DNA of 45,173 nt from DATBAK01 sp036787815 (GTDB taxonomy: Bacteria; Actinomycetota; Acidimicrobiia; IMCC26256; PALSA-610). The stretch is taken from positions 1 to 45,173 of the forward strand of contig DAIQOP010000002.1 in NCBI GenBank assembly GCA_036787815.1. Direction: 5' to 3'. The translations under genes were made by a program, and so were the position numbers. The notes beneath the pieces are model-generated. The model was not told where the DNA came from. It made no database searches and saw nothing but the letters and a program-made list of their open reading frames with translations. Below are positions 8,058 through 15,687 of the stretch, piece after piece; positions within the stretch are counted from its first letter, which is position 1, and each line of letters begins with the position of its first letter.

Positions 8058-8437
8058 GATTCGGGCGCAGCCTCGTCCCGGCGAGTGCGCTCCCACTCCT
8101 CGAGCATCCGGTCGAGCTCGGCGGAGCGGCGATCGGTGACGACCCGCTGGGCCGTGTCGCGGGGCACCTCGGGCTCCGGGGCCGCCGCCGCCCGGCGGGG
8201 CCGGCGCTGGGCCTGCGGGTGGCTCGCGGCGCCGCTGGTCCGGACGGGCCGGCCCAGGAACATCCACAGCAGCGGGCCGATCACGAGCCAGCCCAGCAGC
8301 ACCACCACGATGATCCACATGATCTTCGGCAGGTTGCGCGTCCGGCTCGCGTCCGTGGTCACGACGTCGTAGATCGCCCAGAGCCAGAACAGCAGCAGGC
8401 CGATGACGAGCAGTCCACCGGCGTCGAAGAGCGGCAT
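8054..8437 (-). CDS. Small membrane protein with PLDc_N-type domain
   Basis: A 127-residue protein. Two membrane helices (about residues 8-24 and 38-60) enclose a short basic loop, ending in the WMFLGRP signature of the phospholipase D/cardiolipin synthase N-terminal domain. The C-terminal half is a charged tail ending in a probable helix (AELDRMLEEWERTRRDEA). Such stand-alone domains are common in actinobacteria and have no assigned enzyme activity. The ATG at 8437 is 6 nt after the -10-like TAATCT, a leaderless start. Confidence 0.75.
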   Translation of the reverse strand: MPLFDAGGLLVIGLLLFWLWAIYDVVTTDASRTRNLPKIMWIIVVVLLGWLVIGPLLWMFLGRPVRTSGAASHPQAQRRPRRAAAAPEPEVPRDTAQRVVTDRRSAELDRMLEEWERTRRDEAAPES

Positions 8438-8443
8438 ACGACG

Positions 8444-8449
8444 AGATTA
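8444..8449 (-). promoter_or_regulatory. -10 box TAATCT, leaderless start
   Basis: TAATCT on the minus strand, 6 nt before the ATG at 8437, consistent with a leaderless transcript for the PLDc_N protein. Confidence 0.5.
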
Positions 8450-8471
8450 GGCGCGATCGACCGTCGGGATT

Positions 8472-9233
8472 TCAGCGACCTTCGAAGCGGGGCGCCCGTT
8501 TCTCGGCGAACGCGGCCATGCCCTCTTCGAGGTCGTGGGAGGCGAACGCCGCGGCCTCGAGCGCGTCGATCTCGCCCCGGGCCTCCGGCCCGAGCGCGGC
8601 AGCCGCGGCGACCAGGTTCAACGCTCGCTTGTGGCCGCGCACGGTGAGCGGCGCCAACGAGGCGATCTCGTGGGCCAGGTCTCGGGCGGCGGCGACCGGG
8701 TGGTCGGCCAATCGCTGCACGAGGCCGAGCGTCGCGCCCTCGGCCGCGTCGACCGAGCGGCCGGTGAGCAGGAAGTCGCGTGCCGCCCCCTGCCCGACGA
8801 GCATCGCGAGGCGCGCGATGTTGGTGGGGCTCAACAGGATGCCGAGCCGCCCGCCCGGGATCGAGAGCCGCGCGTCGGGCCCGGCGATACGGATGTCGCA
8901 CGCCACCGCGAGCTGCATTCCCGCCCCGATCGCGGGCCCGTGGACCGCGGCGATCACCGGCACGGGATGGTCGACGATCGCGTCGAGCACCCGCTCGAAC
9001 GCGGGGCGGAACGTGTCGGCACCGCGGCCACCGCCGTCGGCGAAGCGCGTACCGAGATCGGCGCCCGCGCAGAACGCGGAGCCCGCGCCGGTCACGACGA
9101 CAGCCAGGAGATCCCGATGCTCGGCGAGAGCGGCGCGCAGGTCGTCGCAGTGCGTCGCGTCGAGCGCGTTGCGCCTCTCGGTGCGATCGATCGTGGCGAC
9201 GCCGACCCGACCGACTGCCTCGAACCGGATCAC
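8472..9233 (-). CDS. Enoyl-CoA hydratase/isomerase family protein
   Basis: A 253-residue crotonase-fold protein. Oxyanion-hole segments are at FCAGADLG (54-61) and HGPAIGAGMQLA (98-109). Where classical hydratases have QPE with catalytic Glu, this protein has IPG (about 125-127), and the second glutamate position appears as Asp (RDFLLTGR). By eye the two-glutamate hydratase site is therefore not intact, so isomerase, thioesterase-like or another crotonase activity is possible. It is the last gene of the carboxylase cluster; the GTG start lies in a triplicated 17-bp repeat, 30 nt after the biotin carrier stop. No good SD is present. Confidence 0.85.
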   Translation of the reverse strand: MIRFEAVGRVGVATIDRTERRNALDATHCDDLRAALAEHRDLLAVVVTGAGSAFCAGADLGTRFADGGGRGADTFRPAFERVLDAIVDHPVPVIAAVHGPAIGAGMQLAVACDIRIAGPDARLSIPGGRLGILLSPTNIARLAMLVGQGAARDFLLTGRSVDAAEGATLGLVQRLADHPVAAARDLAHEIASLAPLTVRGHKRALNLVAAAAALGPEARGEIDALEAAAFASHDLEEGMAAFAEKRAPRFEGR

Positions 9234-9269
9234 GACCGCAATCGCATCACGACCGGAACCGGATCACGA
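9219..9269. repeat. Three tandem 17-bp units at a gene junction
   Basis: Units at 9219-9235, 9236-9252 and 9253-9269 read on the minus strand TCGTGATCCGGTTC-like, with the middle unit diverged. The first contains the biotin carrier stop (9266-9264) and the last the hydratase GTG start (9233). Confidence 0.6.
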
Positions 9270-9482
9270 CTCGTCGATGAGGGCGATGAGATCGCCTTCC
9301 TGCACGGTCTGCGCCGGTTCGACGTGCAGCTCGCGCACCACCCCGGGGACCTCGGTGATCACCGGGATCTCCATCTTCATCGACTCCAGGATCACCAGCT
9401 CGGCGCCCTCGGCGACCATCTGGCCCTCTTCGACGACCACCTTCCAGACGCTGGCGGTGATCTCGGCTCTGACCTCGTGCAC
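9264..9482 (-). CDS. Stand-alone biotin carboxyl carrier protein
   Basis: A 72-residue biotinyl domain. The biotinylation motif is ESMKME, with the lysine at about residue 38, in the usual hairpin between two half-repeats (VEEGQMVAEGAELVILE and VEPAQTVQEGDLIALIDE). It carries the carboxyl group between a biotin carboxylase and the carboxyltransferase encoded just upstream. No biotin carboxylase gene is in the window. GTG 9482 is preferred because TAGCTT lies 7 nt upstream. An in-frame start at 9548 would add residues encoded by an intergenic repeat and is rejected. Confidence 0.88.
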   Translation of the reverse strand: MHEVRAEITASVWKVVVEEGQMVAEGAELVILESMKMEIPVITEVPGVVRELHVEPAQTVQEGDLIALIDES

Positions 9483-9489
9483 GGCGCAG

Positions 9490-9495
9490 AAGCTA
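9490..9495 (-). promoter_or_regulatory. -10 box TAGCTT, leaderless start of biotin carrier
   Basis: TAGCTT on the minus strand is 7 nt before the GTG at 9482. It gives the carrier gene its own potential promoter inside the cluster. Confidence 0.4.
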
Positions 9496-9510
9496 GCCCC
9501 TCCGGCAAGC

Positions 9511-9582
9511 GGCGAGCGGAGCGAGCACGCGACCCGGCTCGCTCCCATCCCGCGTCATGTCGGGCGAGCTTGCGAGCCCGAC
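9511..9582. repeat. Interspersed intergenic repeat, copy 1, with inverted repeat
   Basis: Contains a GCGAGCG-AGCGAG block (9511-9534) and a CCCATCCCGCGTC block (9544-9556) that recur at 12022-12063 and 12099-12160. The right end holds an inverted repeat GTCGGGC (9559-9565) / GCCCGAC (9576-9582) with a 10-base loop, which may act as a U-less terminator after the carboxyltransferase gene. Confidence 0.55.
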
Positions 9583-9585
9583 CAT

Positions 9586-11217
9586 CTACACCGGCAGGAC
9601 TCCGTGCTTGCGCCAGGGGCGATCGACGCGCTTGGACGCCGAGATCGCGAGCCCGCGGGCGATCGCGGCCCGGGTGTCGGCCGGGTCGATCACGTCGTCG
9701 AGCTGACCGTGACCGGCCGCGACGTACGGGTCGATGTGGGCGCGGATCTCCTCCGCGAGCTCGAGCCGCCGCTGCGCCTGCTGCTCCTCGGGAACCGCCT
9801 CGAGGGTGCGCCGGTGGATGATCGCGACCGCGCCGTCGGGCCCCATCACCGCGATCTCGGCGGTCGGCCAGGCGACGATGTAGTCCGCCTCGTACGCGAG
9901 CCCGTTCATGACGAAGTACCCGGCCCCGTAGCTCTTGCGCATCACAACGCTGATCTTCGGCACCGTCGCCTCCGACACCGCGAACAGCATCTTGGCGCCG
10001 TGGCGGATGATCCCCTGCTTCTCGACCGCCGAGCCCACGATGAACCCGGGCACGTCGTGCAGGAAGACGAGCGGGATGTTGAACGCATCACAGAGCCAGA
10101 CGAAGCGCGCGGCCTTGTCGGCCGCGTTCACGTCGAGCGCGCCCCCGAGCACCATTGGCTGGTTGGCGACGACACCGATCGGCGCGCCGCCGATGCGCGC
10201 GAATCCGGTCACGATGTTCTTCGCCCAGTCGGGCTTCATCCAGAACACGTCGCCGTCGTCGGCGATCGCGGTCACGACCTTGCGGACGTCGTACGCGCGC
10301 CGGGGCGCGGTCGGCACGATGTCGTAGAGCTCCTCGACCCTGCGGTCGACGGGGTCGCTGCACTCGCGCGTCGGCGGGGGCTCCCCGTTGTGCGACGGGA
10401 AGAACGAGAGGTAGCGGCGGACGGTGTCGAGGCAGGCCCGGTCGTCGGCGACCTCGAGATCGGCGACCCCCGAGATCTTCGTGTGCACCCCCGAACCGCC
10501 CATCTCGTCCTCGGTGACGTCTTCGCCGACCGCGGCCTTCACGAGATGACGACCGCCGAGGGCCATCGACGACGTGCCCTTCACCATCGGCACGAAGTCG
10601 GCGAGCCCGGGGATGTAGGCGGTTCCGGCGGCGCAATGACCGAGCATCGCGGCGACCATCGGCACGACACCGCTCATCGCGACCTGCTCGCGGAACAGAT
10701 CGCCGGCCCCCGCGAACGACGAACCGCTGGTCGCCTGGATGCGCGCACCCGCGGAGTCGAGCAGCCACACCATCGGCATGCGCTTGCCGAGCGCGTGGGC
10801 GCGGAGGCGCTTGATCTTCTCCTCGCCGACGCGCCCCATCGAGCCGGCCATCACGGTGAAGTCGTACGCCGCGATCGCGACCGGGCGCCCGTCGATCGTG
10901 CCGACTCCCGTCACCGCGCCGTCGGCGGCGAGGTACCGGTCGCCGAGGCCGGCGTCCATGTGGTCGGCGAGCAGCCCGTACTCGACCCACGAGCCCGGAT
11001 CGACGAGCAGCTCCAGCCGCTCGCGCACGGTCAACTTGCCGAGCGAGTGCTGACGGGCGACGAGATCGGTGCCACCCATCTCGAGCGCGCGCTCCTTGCG
11101 ACGCGCGAGCTCGCCGATGAGCGGCCCCCAGTCGTGGACGTCGCCACCCGCGCTCGAGACCGGGCTCCCGGTCGGCGGAGGGACGGCTGCTTCGGGGCTC
11201 TTCGGGTCGGGGCTCAT
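9586..11217 (-). CDS. Acyl-CoA carboxylase, carboxyltransferase (beta) subunit
   Basis: A 543-residue biotin-dependent carboxyltransferase with the two crotonase-like halves of the AccD/PccB family. Visible signatures: LGKLTVRERLELLVDPGS near the N-terminus, WLLDSAGARIQ, the AAMLGHCAAGTAYIP acyl-CoA loop, and HDVPGFIVGSAVEKQGI plus RKSYGAGYFVMNG in the second half. It transfers carboxyl from the biotin carrier to an acyl-CoA; whether acetyl-, propionyl-, methylcrotonyl- or another CoA cannot be told. The ATG at 11217 overlaps the upstream hydratase stop (ATGA) and has GGAG 6 nt before it; an ATG at 11229 is less well placed. Confidence 0.92.
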   Translation of the reverse strand: MSPDPKSPEAAVPPPTGSPVSSAGGDVHDWGPLIGELARRKERALEMGGTDLVARQHSLGKLTVRERLELLVDPGSWVEYGLLADHMDAGLGDRYLAADGAVTGVGTIDGRPVAIAAYDFTVMAGSMGRVGEEKIKRLRAHALGKRMPMVWLLDSAGARIQATSGSSFAGAGDLFREQVAMSGVVPMVAAMLGHCAAGTAYIPGLADFVPMVKGTSSMALGGRHLVKAAVGEDVTEDEMGGSGVHTKISGVADLEVADDRACLDTVRRYLSFFPSHNGEPPPTRECSDPVDRRVEELYDIVPTAPRRAYDVRKVVTAIADDGDVFWMKPDWAKNIVTGFARIGGAPIGVVANQPMVLGGALDVNAADKAARFVWLCDAFNIPLVFLHDVPGFIVGSAVEKQGIIRHGAKMLFAVSEATVPKISVVMRKSYGAGYFVMNGLAYEADYIVAWPTAEIAVMGPDGAVAIIHRRTLEAVPEEQQAQRRLELAEEIRAHIDPYVAAGHGQLDDVIDPADTRAAIARGLAISASKRVDRPWRKHGVLPV

Positions 11218-11999
11218 CGACCGCTCCATTCGGGCGGGCGCTTCTGCGCGAACGCGGTGACGCCCTCGGCCGCGTCCTCGGTCTGGGTGGTGATCGAGAG
11301 CATTGTCTGGAGGTAGGCGAGCGCGCCGTCGGAGTCGGGCTGCTCGAGCACCCGATAGAAGGAATCGCGACCCCAGCGCATGATCAACGGCGACTTGGCG
11401 GCGAGCGTCGCGGCGAGCGCGTCGACCGTTGGATCGAGCTCCGCGGCGGGAACGACCGTCGTGACGAAACCGAGGCGCTCCGCTTCGGCGGCGTTCACCC
11501 GGCGACCCGTCATCATCAGCTCGAGCACCCGCTTCGGCGGCAGCGAGCGCAGCAGCGGCACCGTGATCATGTAGGGCCAGAGACCGACGTCGATCTCTGG
11601 GGTCCCGAAGATCGCGTCGTCGGCCGCCACGATCAGATCGCAGGCGCAGGCGAGACCGAAGCCACCGGCGAGCGCGTAGCCGCGCACCCGGGCGATCGTC
11701 GGCTTGCCGAGGCCGTACATCGCCCGGAACAGGTCGGCGAGCAGGCCGCGCGCGTCGTGCACCGCGGCCGGTCCGGCGTTCTCGGCGATGCCACCGAGGT
11801 CGGCCCCCGCGCAGAACGCGCGGTCGCCGGCACCGGTGAGCACGACGACGCGCACGACGTCGTCGGCCCGGGCCCGGGCAACGGCGTCGAGCAGCCCCTG
11901 CATGACCCCGAACGACATCGCGTTGCGCCGCTCCGGACGATCGATCGTGACCCGCGCGATCGCCCCGTCGACCTCGTACCGAACCTCGGATCCGCTCAC
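11214..11999 (-). CDS. Enoyl-CoA hydratase/isomerase
   Basis: A 261-residue crotonase. It has the oxyanion-hole motifs FCAGADLGG and RGYALAGGFGLA, and FGTPEIDVGLWPY provides the conserved first catalytic glutamate. The C-terminal EGVTAFAQKRPPEW is the typical EGxxAFxEKRxPxW helix end. It heads the minus-strand carboxylase cluster, so a hydration/isomerisation step is probably linked to acyl-CoA carboxylation. GTG 11999 is chosen because TACGAT lies exactly 7 nt upstream; an ATG at 12008 overlaps that box, and a 353-residue extension to 12275 is rejected for composition and crossing the DUF5317 promoter. Confidence 0.9.
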   Translation of the reverse strand: MSGSEVRYEVDGAIARVTIDRPERRNAMSFGVMQGLLDAVARARADDVVRVVVLTGAGDRAFCAGADLGGIAENAGPAAVHDARGLLADLFRAMYGLGKPTIARVRGYALAGGFGLACACDLIVAADDAIFGTPEIDVGLWPYMITVPLLRSLPPKRVLELMMTGRRVNAAEAERLGFVTTVVPAAELDPTVDALAATLAAKSPLIMRWGRDSFYRVLEQPDSDGALAYLQTMLSITTQTEDAAEGVTAFAQKRPPEWSGR

Positions 12000-12006
12000 G
12001 CCCGGC

Positions 12007-12012
12007 ATCGTA
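12007..12012 (-). promoter_or_regulatory. -10 box TACGAT, leaderless start of hydratase
   Basis: TACGAT on the minus strand is 7 nt before the GTG at 11999 and so decides between that GTG and the ATG at 12008. Confidence 0.5.
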
Positions 12013-12021
12013 GGGCGGAGC

Positions 12022-12063
12022 GCCCATCCCGCGTCCGGAGCGGCGAGCGCAGCGAGTGCGACC
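12022..12063. repeat. Interspersed intergenic repeat, copy 2
   Basis: CCCATCCCGCGTC (12024-12036) followed by the GCGAGCG-AGCGAG block (12042-12063). Same two blocks as at 9511-9556, in the opposite order. Confidence 0.5.
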
Positions 12064-12098
12064 GGACAAGCACCGAGCGCAACCGTCGGCGCCAGAGC

Positions 12099-12160
12099 GG
12101 TGAGCGAAGCGAACAAGCGACCCGCCCCACTCCCACCCCGCGTCAGGCGCAGCGAGCGGG
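12099..12160. repeat. Interspersed intergenic repeat, copy 3
   Basis: GTGAGCGAAGCGAACAAGCG-type block (12099-12122) followed by TCCCACCCCGCGTC (12131-12144). Copies 2 and 3 occupy most of the 220-nt gap between the divergent hydratase and DUF5317 genes; nothing else is seen there. Confidence 0.5.
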
Positions 12161-12222
12161 CGGACACAGGACAAACGTGAGCATCACCCAAATCCAGCGA
12201 GCGCGCCCATAAGAATGCATAT

Positions 12223-13014
12223 GTGTCGTTTCTCGGCCTCGTGGTGCTCGTCGCTGCGCTGGTCCCGGTCCTCACGGGCGGCAGCTACCGCCGACTCGCC
12301 GACGCGCCCTGGCGCTGGGGCGGCCTTCTCGCGCTCGGCCTCGGCCTGCAACTCCTGCTCGACACCGGCGTGATCCCCCGCTCCAGCTGGCACAACGTCG
12401 GGTTCGGCATCCTCGTCGCGTCGTACGTGATCCTCGTCGGCTTCTGCGCGGGCAACGTGCTCGTGCGGGGCATGGCGGTCGTGCTGATCGGCGTCGCGCT
12501 CAACGGCTTCGTCGTCACGATCGACCAGGGCATGCCGGTGCGGATCCCACCCGACTGGCAGCGCGGGCAGAACGCGATCAGCGCGACGGTGAAGCACCAC
12601 CCGCGTGAGCCCGGCGATCACCTGCTCGTGCTCACCGACATCATCGTGCTGCGCCGCCTGAACGCGATCATCTCCTTCGGCGACCTGATCATCGCGTTCG
12701 GCCTCGTCGACGCGACCTACTGGGCCAGCCGCCGCGCCCGGCGCTCGCGTGCGCAGTCGCCCCTGCAACTTCGCGACATCGCTCCCGGGGCGCCCCAAGC
12801 CGGCGTTCCCGCCGCCGACGTGACCGGGGCACCGGCCCCGGTCGCCGTCGGGACCCGTCGGGGGCGTACCGCCGGCGCGACGCGGAAACCGGCCCGGCAA
12901 CCCGTCAGCGCCGGAGTCGGACGCGAACCCGCTGCCGATCGATCAGCGCCGGCGCGGACGCCGCACCCGACCGTCGCGATCCAGGATGCGCTCGAGCGCC
13001 TCGAGCGCTCGTGA
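12223..13014 (+). CDS. DUF5317 membrane protein
   Basis: A 263-residue predicted inner-membrane protein. Four to five hydrophobic helices fill residues 1-100 and 140-165, and the FGDLIIAFGLVDATYW segment with KHHPREPGDHLLVLTDII before it matches my recollection of the DUF5317 family. The last 95 residues are Pro/Ala/Arg-rich and probably disordered cytoplasmic tail. GTG 12223 is preceded at 6 nt by AAGAAT (within TAAGAAT), a weak leaderless -10. Its 3' end overlaps the converging HD-domain gene by 72 nt. Function unknown; proximity to HD-domain signalling proteins suggests, but does not show, a shared role. Confidence 0.78.
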   Translation: MSFLGLVVLVAALVPVLTGGSYRRLADAPWRWGGLLALGLGLQLLLDTGVIPRSSWHNVGFGILVASYVILVGFCAGNVLVRGMAVVLIGVALNGFVVTIDQGMPVRIPPDWQRGQNAISATVKHHPREPGDHLLVLTDIIVLRRLNAIISFGDLIIAFGLVDATYWASRRARRSRAQSPLQLRDIAPGAPQAGVPAADVTGAPAPVAVGTRRGRTAGATRKPARQPVSAGVGREPAADRSAPARTPHPTVAIQDALERLERS

Positions 13015-14148
13015 GTCGTACACGTAGCCGGGGCTCGAATACAGGACCTCGAGCGCTGCGGCCGACCGGTCGGCGGCGCCTTCGGTGAGATCGTCGAACG
13101 CACTCGCGACCTTCAACGCCTGGCTCGCGACCGCAACCGGCGAACCCCGACGCGGCGACGGCAGGCGCAGCGCGTCGCGCGCACCCATCGACTCCCCCGC
13201 GACGATCTCGGCGGCCGCGTGCAGCGGGTCGATCTCACGGAGGAGCGCGGCGGTCACCGTCGCGACCTCACGGAGATCGGGACGCGCGCCGGGAGGCGGT
13301 TCGTCGAGCGTCACCTGACCGACGTGGTGGAGCAACGCGGCGGTCTCGAGGTTCTCGAGGTGCGCGTCGTCGAGATCGAGCTCGCGCCCGATCTGCGAGG
13401 CGAGGGCCGCCACGCGCGTCGCGTGCCCGGGTCGCACCACCCCACCGAGCTCGGGTGCCATGGCGAGCGCCTCGATGGTCTGGCGGTAGGTGCGGCTGAT
13501 CGAGTCGAGACGCTCGAACGAGTACCAGGTGCCGAGGAGCGGGATCGAGAAGAGCAGCGGTCCCCACACGCCGAGCTCGCCGCGCCCGTTGACGCCCGAG
13601 TACCCGACCGACATGAGCACCGCGCACGACCCGAGCGCGCTCCACGCGACGGTCCCGCGTCCGGCCAGCCCGCTGCCGCGGCGGAACCCGACGCGCAGCA
13701 ACTCGTCGACGACGATGGCCCCGATCACCGTGACCACGAGCGCACCGAGCACCGCACCGAGATGTCCGTGACTTCCGAACGCCTGGCGGGCGACGCGATA
13801 CGTGCCGAGCGCGCCGGCCGCGACCAGCACCCTCTGGATTCCGATCCCCACGCGTGCCAGGGCCCGGCGAGGCTCGACCCGCACGACAATCGCCACGAGC
13901 TCGGCTCCCACGACCAGCGCCGCGGCCGCGGCCGGCTCGAACGTGGTGACGAGCACGAGAAGCATCGCGTACGACAGGGGCAGGCCGGTGCCGTCGTCGA
14001 GGCGCAGCACCAGCAACTCACCCAGCACGACTCCGGCGGCGAGCAACACCGCGCCGGCCGCCGTCGAATGCGGCTGCGCCGCGTGCACGGTGACGGTCGC
14101 GACGAGGCTGCCCACCACGGCCCACGCGATGCGGAAGCGCAACCTCAT
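12943..14148 (-). CDS. Membrane protein with degenerate HD domain
   Basis: A 401-residue protein with seven or so membrane helices (residues 1-205) followed by an HD/HDOD-like cytosolic domain (about 215-390). His242 (GHATRVAALA) fits the first metal ligand, but the diagnostic His-Asp pair reads His-His (ALLHHVGQV, 274-275), and no downstream HHE or GYP motif is seen. It is therefore probably catalytically impaired and may act as a sensor or partner of the intact HD protein upstream, whose stop overlaps its ATG (ATGA at 14145-14148). The C-terminal 24 codons overlap DUF5317 on the other strand. Confidence 0.78.
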   Translation of the reverse strand: MRLRFRIAWAVVGSLVATVTVHAAQPHSTAAGAVLLAAGVVLGELLVLRLDDGTGLPLSYAMLLVLVTTFEPAAAAALVVGAELVAIVVRVEPRRALARVGIGIQRVLVAAGALGTYRVARQAFGSHGHLGAVLGALVVTVIGAIVVDELLRVGFRRGSGLAGRGTVAWSALGSCAVLMSVGYSGVNGRGELGVWGPLLFSIPLLGTWYSFERLDSISRTYRQTIEALAMAPELGGVVRPGHATRVAALASQIGRELDLDDAHLENLETAALLHHVGQVTLDEPPPGARPDLREVATVTAALLREIDPLHAAAEIVAGESMGARDALRLPSPRRGSPVAVASQALKVASAFDDLTEGAADRSAAALEVLYSSPGYVYDSRALEALERILDRDGRVRRPRRR

Positions 14149-15521
14149 CGCCGACGCTCCGCCGCGTCGCCATCCGCCCGTTCGGCGTCACGGTGCTCTT
14201 CGGCATCACCGATCAGGTCGCCGAGACCGGCCGAGCCGACACCGGCTTCGGGGGGCGTGAACTGCCAATGGGGCTGCACCGCCGCGGCGTCGACGTCGTG
14301 CGCCGCGCCGATGCGCTCGAGCGCGCGGATCAGCGCGTCGGCGCACTCCGGGTGGAACTGGGTCCCGGCCTTGTCGCGCAGCTCCTCGATCGCGACGTCG
14401 CGCGGGAGCGCCAGCCGGTACGACCGGGTCGAGGTCATCGCGTCGTAGGCGTCGGCGACCATCACGATGTAGGGCTCGATCGGATGCTTGGCGTCGTCGG
14501 GCTGGTACTCCGTGTGCTCGCTGAGCGACGACTGCGCGACCGGCGCGAGGAAATCGATGTGCGACAGCATCTGCGCCGACACGCTCTCGTGCATGCGCAC
14601 GCGGGCGAACTCCTCGGCCGTGAGCTTGCCCGGCTTGTTGAGAAGATGGTTCGGGACGACGAGCTTGCCGATGTCGTGCATGAGCGCGGCGAATCGCAGT
14701 CGCTCGAGCCGGGCGGGTGTGAAGCGCAGCTCCTCGCCGATGAGGCGCGCGTAGTTCGCGACGCGCTCGGCGTGGCCCGCCGTGTAGCGGTCCTTGGCCT
14801 CGAGCGCGCGCACGAGCATCTGCACGGTCTCCTCGTTCGCGCGCTTCACCTCCAGGTAGGACGCGAACGTGTCGCGCGCGACGAGGATCGGCACGACGAG
14901 CAGGAGCACGACCGCCGGACCGACGTCGAGGTACAGCCGTCCGAGGCAGACGCCGACGAACGCGAACGGCACCGCCTGCACGAGCGACGGCCCGAGTGCC
15001 TGCGCCAGCTCGCGCACCGGGCGACCGTCTTCGATCACGTACGACGCCGCGAGCAACGCCCAGTTGACGAGCACGAACGTCAGGGTTGCGGGCACCGCCG
15101 CGAGCAGCGCCGCGGGCATCTCCGCCGCCGGCCAGTGCGGCACCGCGCTGTACGCGACCGCAGCGGCCGAGTAGGCCAGGGCGAACACGCCCGCGTTGAA
15201 GACGATCCACCCGCGACGGCCGCGACGGAAGTGCGGGAGGTACAGCGCGCTCGCGACACCGACGAGCAGCGGACCGAGGAGCGCCCCGTCGCGGTCGAAC
15301 ACCACGATCGCGGCCATGCAGATCATCAGGCTGGCGCTCACCGCGACCCCGTTGGGGAGCACGACGCGCCGGTGCTCGCTGAAGATCATGAGCGCGCCGA
15401 ACAGCACGAGCGGGAGGGCGGCGGGCGCCGGTCGCAGCAGGCCGCACGTGACGGCTACCGCGACCGCGGCCCCGAGCACCGCTCCGGTGAGCCAGCGCAA
15501 CTGCGAGGGGAAGGTCGACAC
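14145..15521 (-). CDS. Membrane-bound HD-domain phosphohydrolase (HD-GYP-like)
   Basis: A 458-residue protein: MASE-like set of hydrophobic helices (about 10-215), a linker helix (VKRANEETVQMLVRALEAKDRYT), then an HD domain. His250 (GHAERVANYARLIGEEL) and His282-Asp283 (ALMHDIGKLVVP) are intact, followed by LLNKPGKLTAEE and VADAYDAMTSTRSYR, features shared with HD-GYP c-di-GMP phosphodiesterases. The GYP triplet itself is not present (HTEYQPDD occurs there), so the substrate is uncertain. GTG 15521 is chosen because the hydrophobic region starts just after it; upstream codons belong to the long inverted repeat. The paired degenerate HD gene follows with an ATGA overlap. Confidence 0.82.
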   Translation of the reverse strand: MSTFPSQLRWLTGAVLGAAVAVAVTCGLLRPAPAALPLVLFGALMIFSEHRRVVLPNGVAVSASLMICMAAIVVFDRDGALLGPLLVGVASALYLPHFRRGRRGWIVFNAGVFALAYSAAAVAYSAVPHWPAAEMPAALLAAVPATLTFVLVNWALLAASYVIEDGRPVRELAQALGPSLVQAVPFAFVGVCLGRLYLDVGPAVVLLLVVPILVARDTFASYLEVKRANEETVQMLVRALEAKDRYTAGHAERVANYARLIGEELRFTPARLERLRFAALMHDIGKLVVPNHLLNKPGKLTAEEFARVRMHESVSAQMLSHIDFLAPVAQSSLSEHTEYQPDDAKHPIEPYIVMVADAYDAMTSTRSYRLALPRDVAIEELRDKAGTQFHPECADALIRALERIGAAHDVDAAAVQPHWQFTPPEAGVGSAGLGDLIGDAEEHRDAERADGDAAERRR

Positions 15522-15597
15522 CAGGTTTCTTCTCGGCTGGGAAACGGTCCTCCGGAGGGAGGCGGCAGGGTCTGGGCCGGGCGGCTCGCCTGCTCGC

Positions 15598-15687
15598 TCA
15601 GTGGCGCGACCAATGCGCGCCGCCGGCAAGCAGTATTGCCATGAGACTCGAAGCCATGACCGTGAGACGGACTGTGGTCTTCTTCAC
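15598..15687 (-). CDS. Small hydrophobic peptide, 29 residues
   Basis: A GTG-started ORF, MKKTTVRLTV then a hydrophobic stretch (SSLMAILLAGGA) and the end HWSRH. It has a basic N-terminus and one short hydrophobic segment, like a signal-anchor or leader peptide. The SD is excellent: GGAGG at 15697-15693, five nt before GTG 15687. All 29 codons lie inside the inverted repeat upstream of the HD-domain pair, and the SD and start are base-paired in the predicted RNA. I do not recognise a characterised homologue. It may be a small membrane regulator, or its translation may control the downstream genes. Confidence 0.6.
   Translation of the reverse strand: MKKTTVRLTVMASSLMAILLAGGAHWSRH

Noticed and set aside
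11214..12275. A 353-residue version of the hydratase starting at 12275
   Set aside because: The added 92 residues run through the dispersed intergenic repeats and the DUF5317 start; a -10 box points to GTG 11999.
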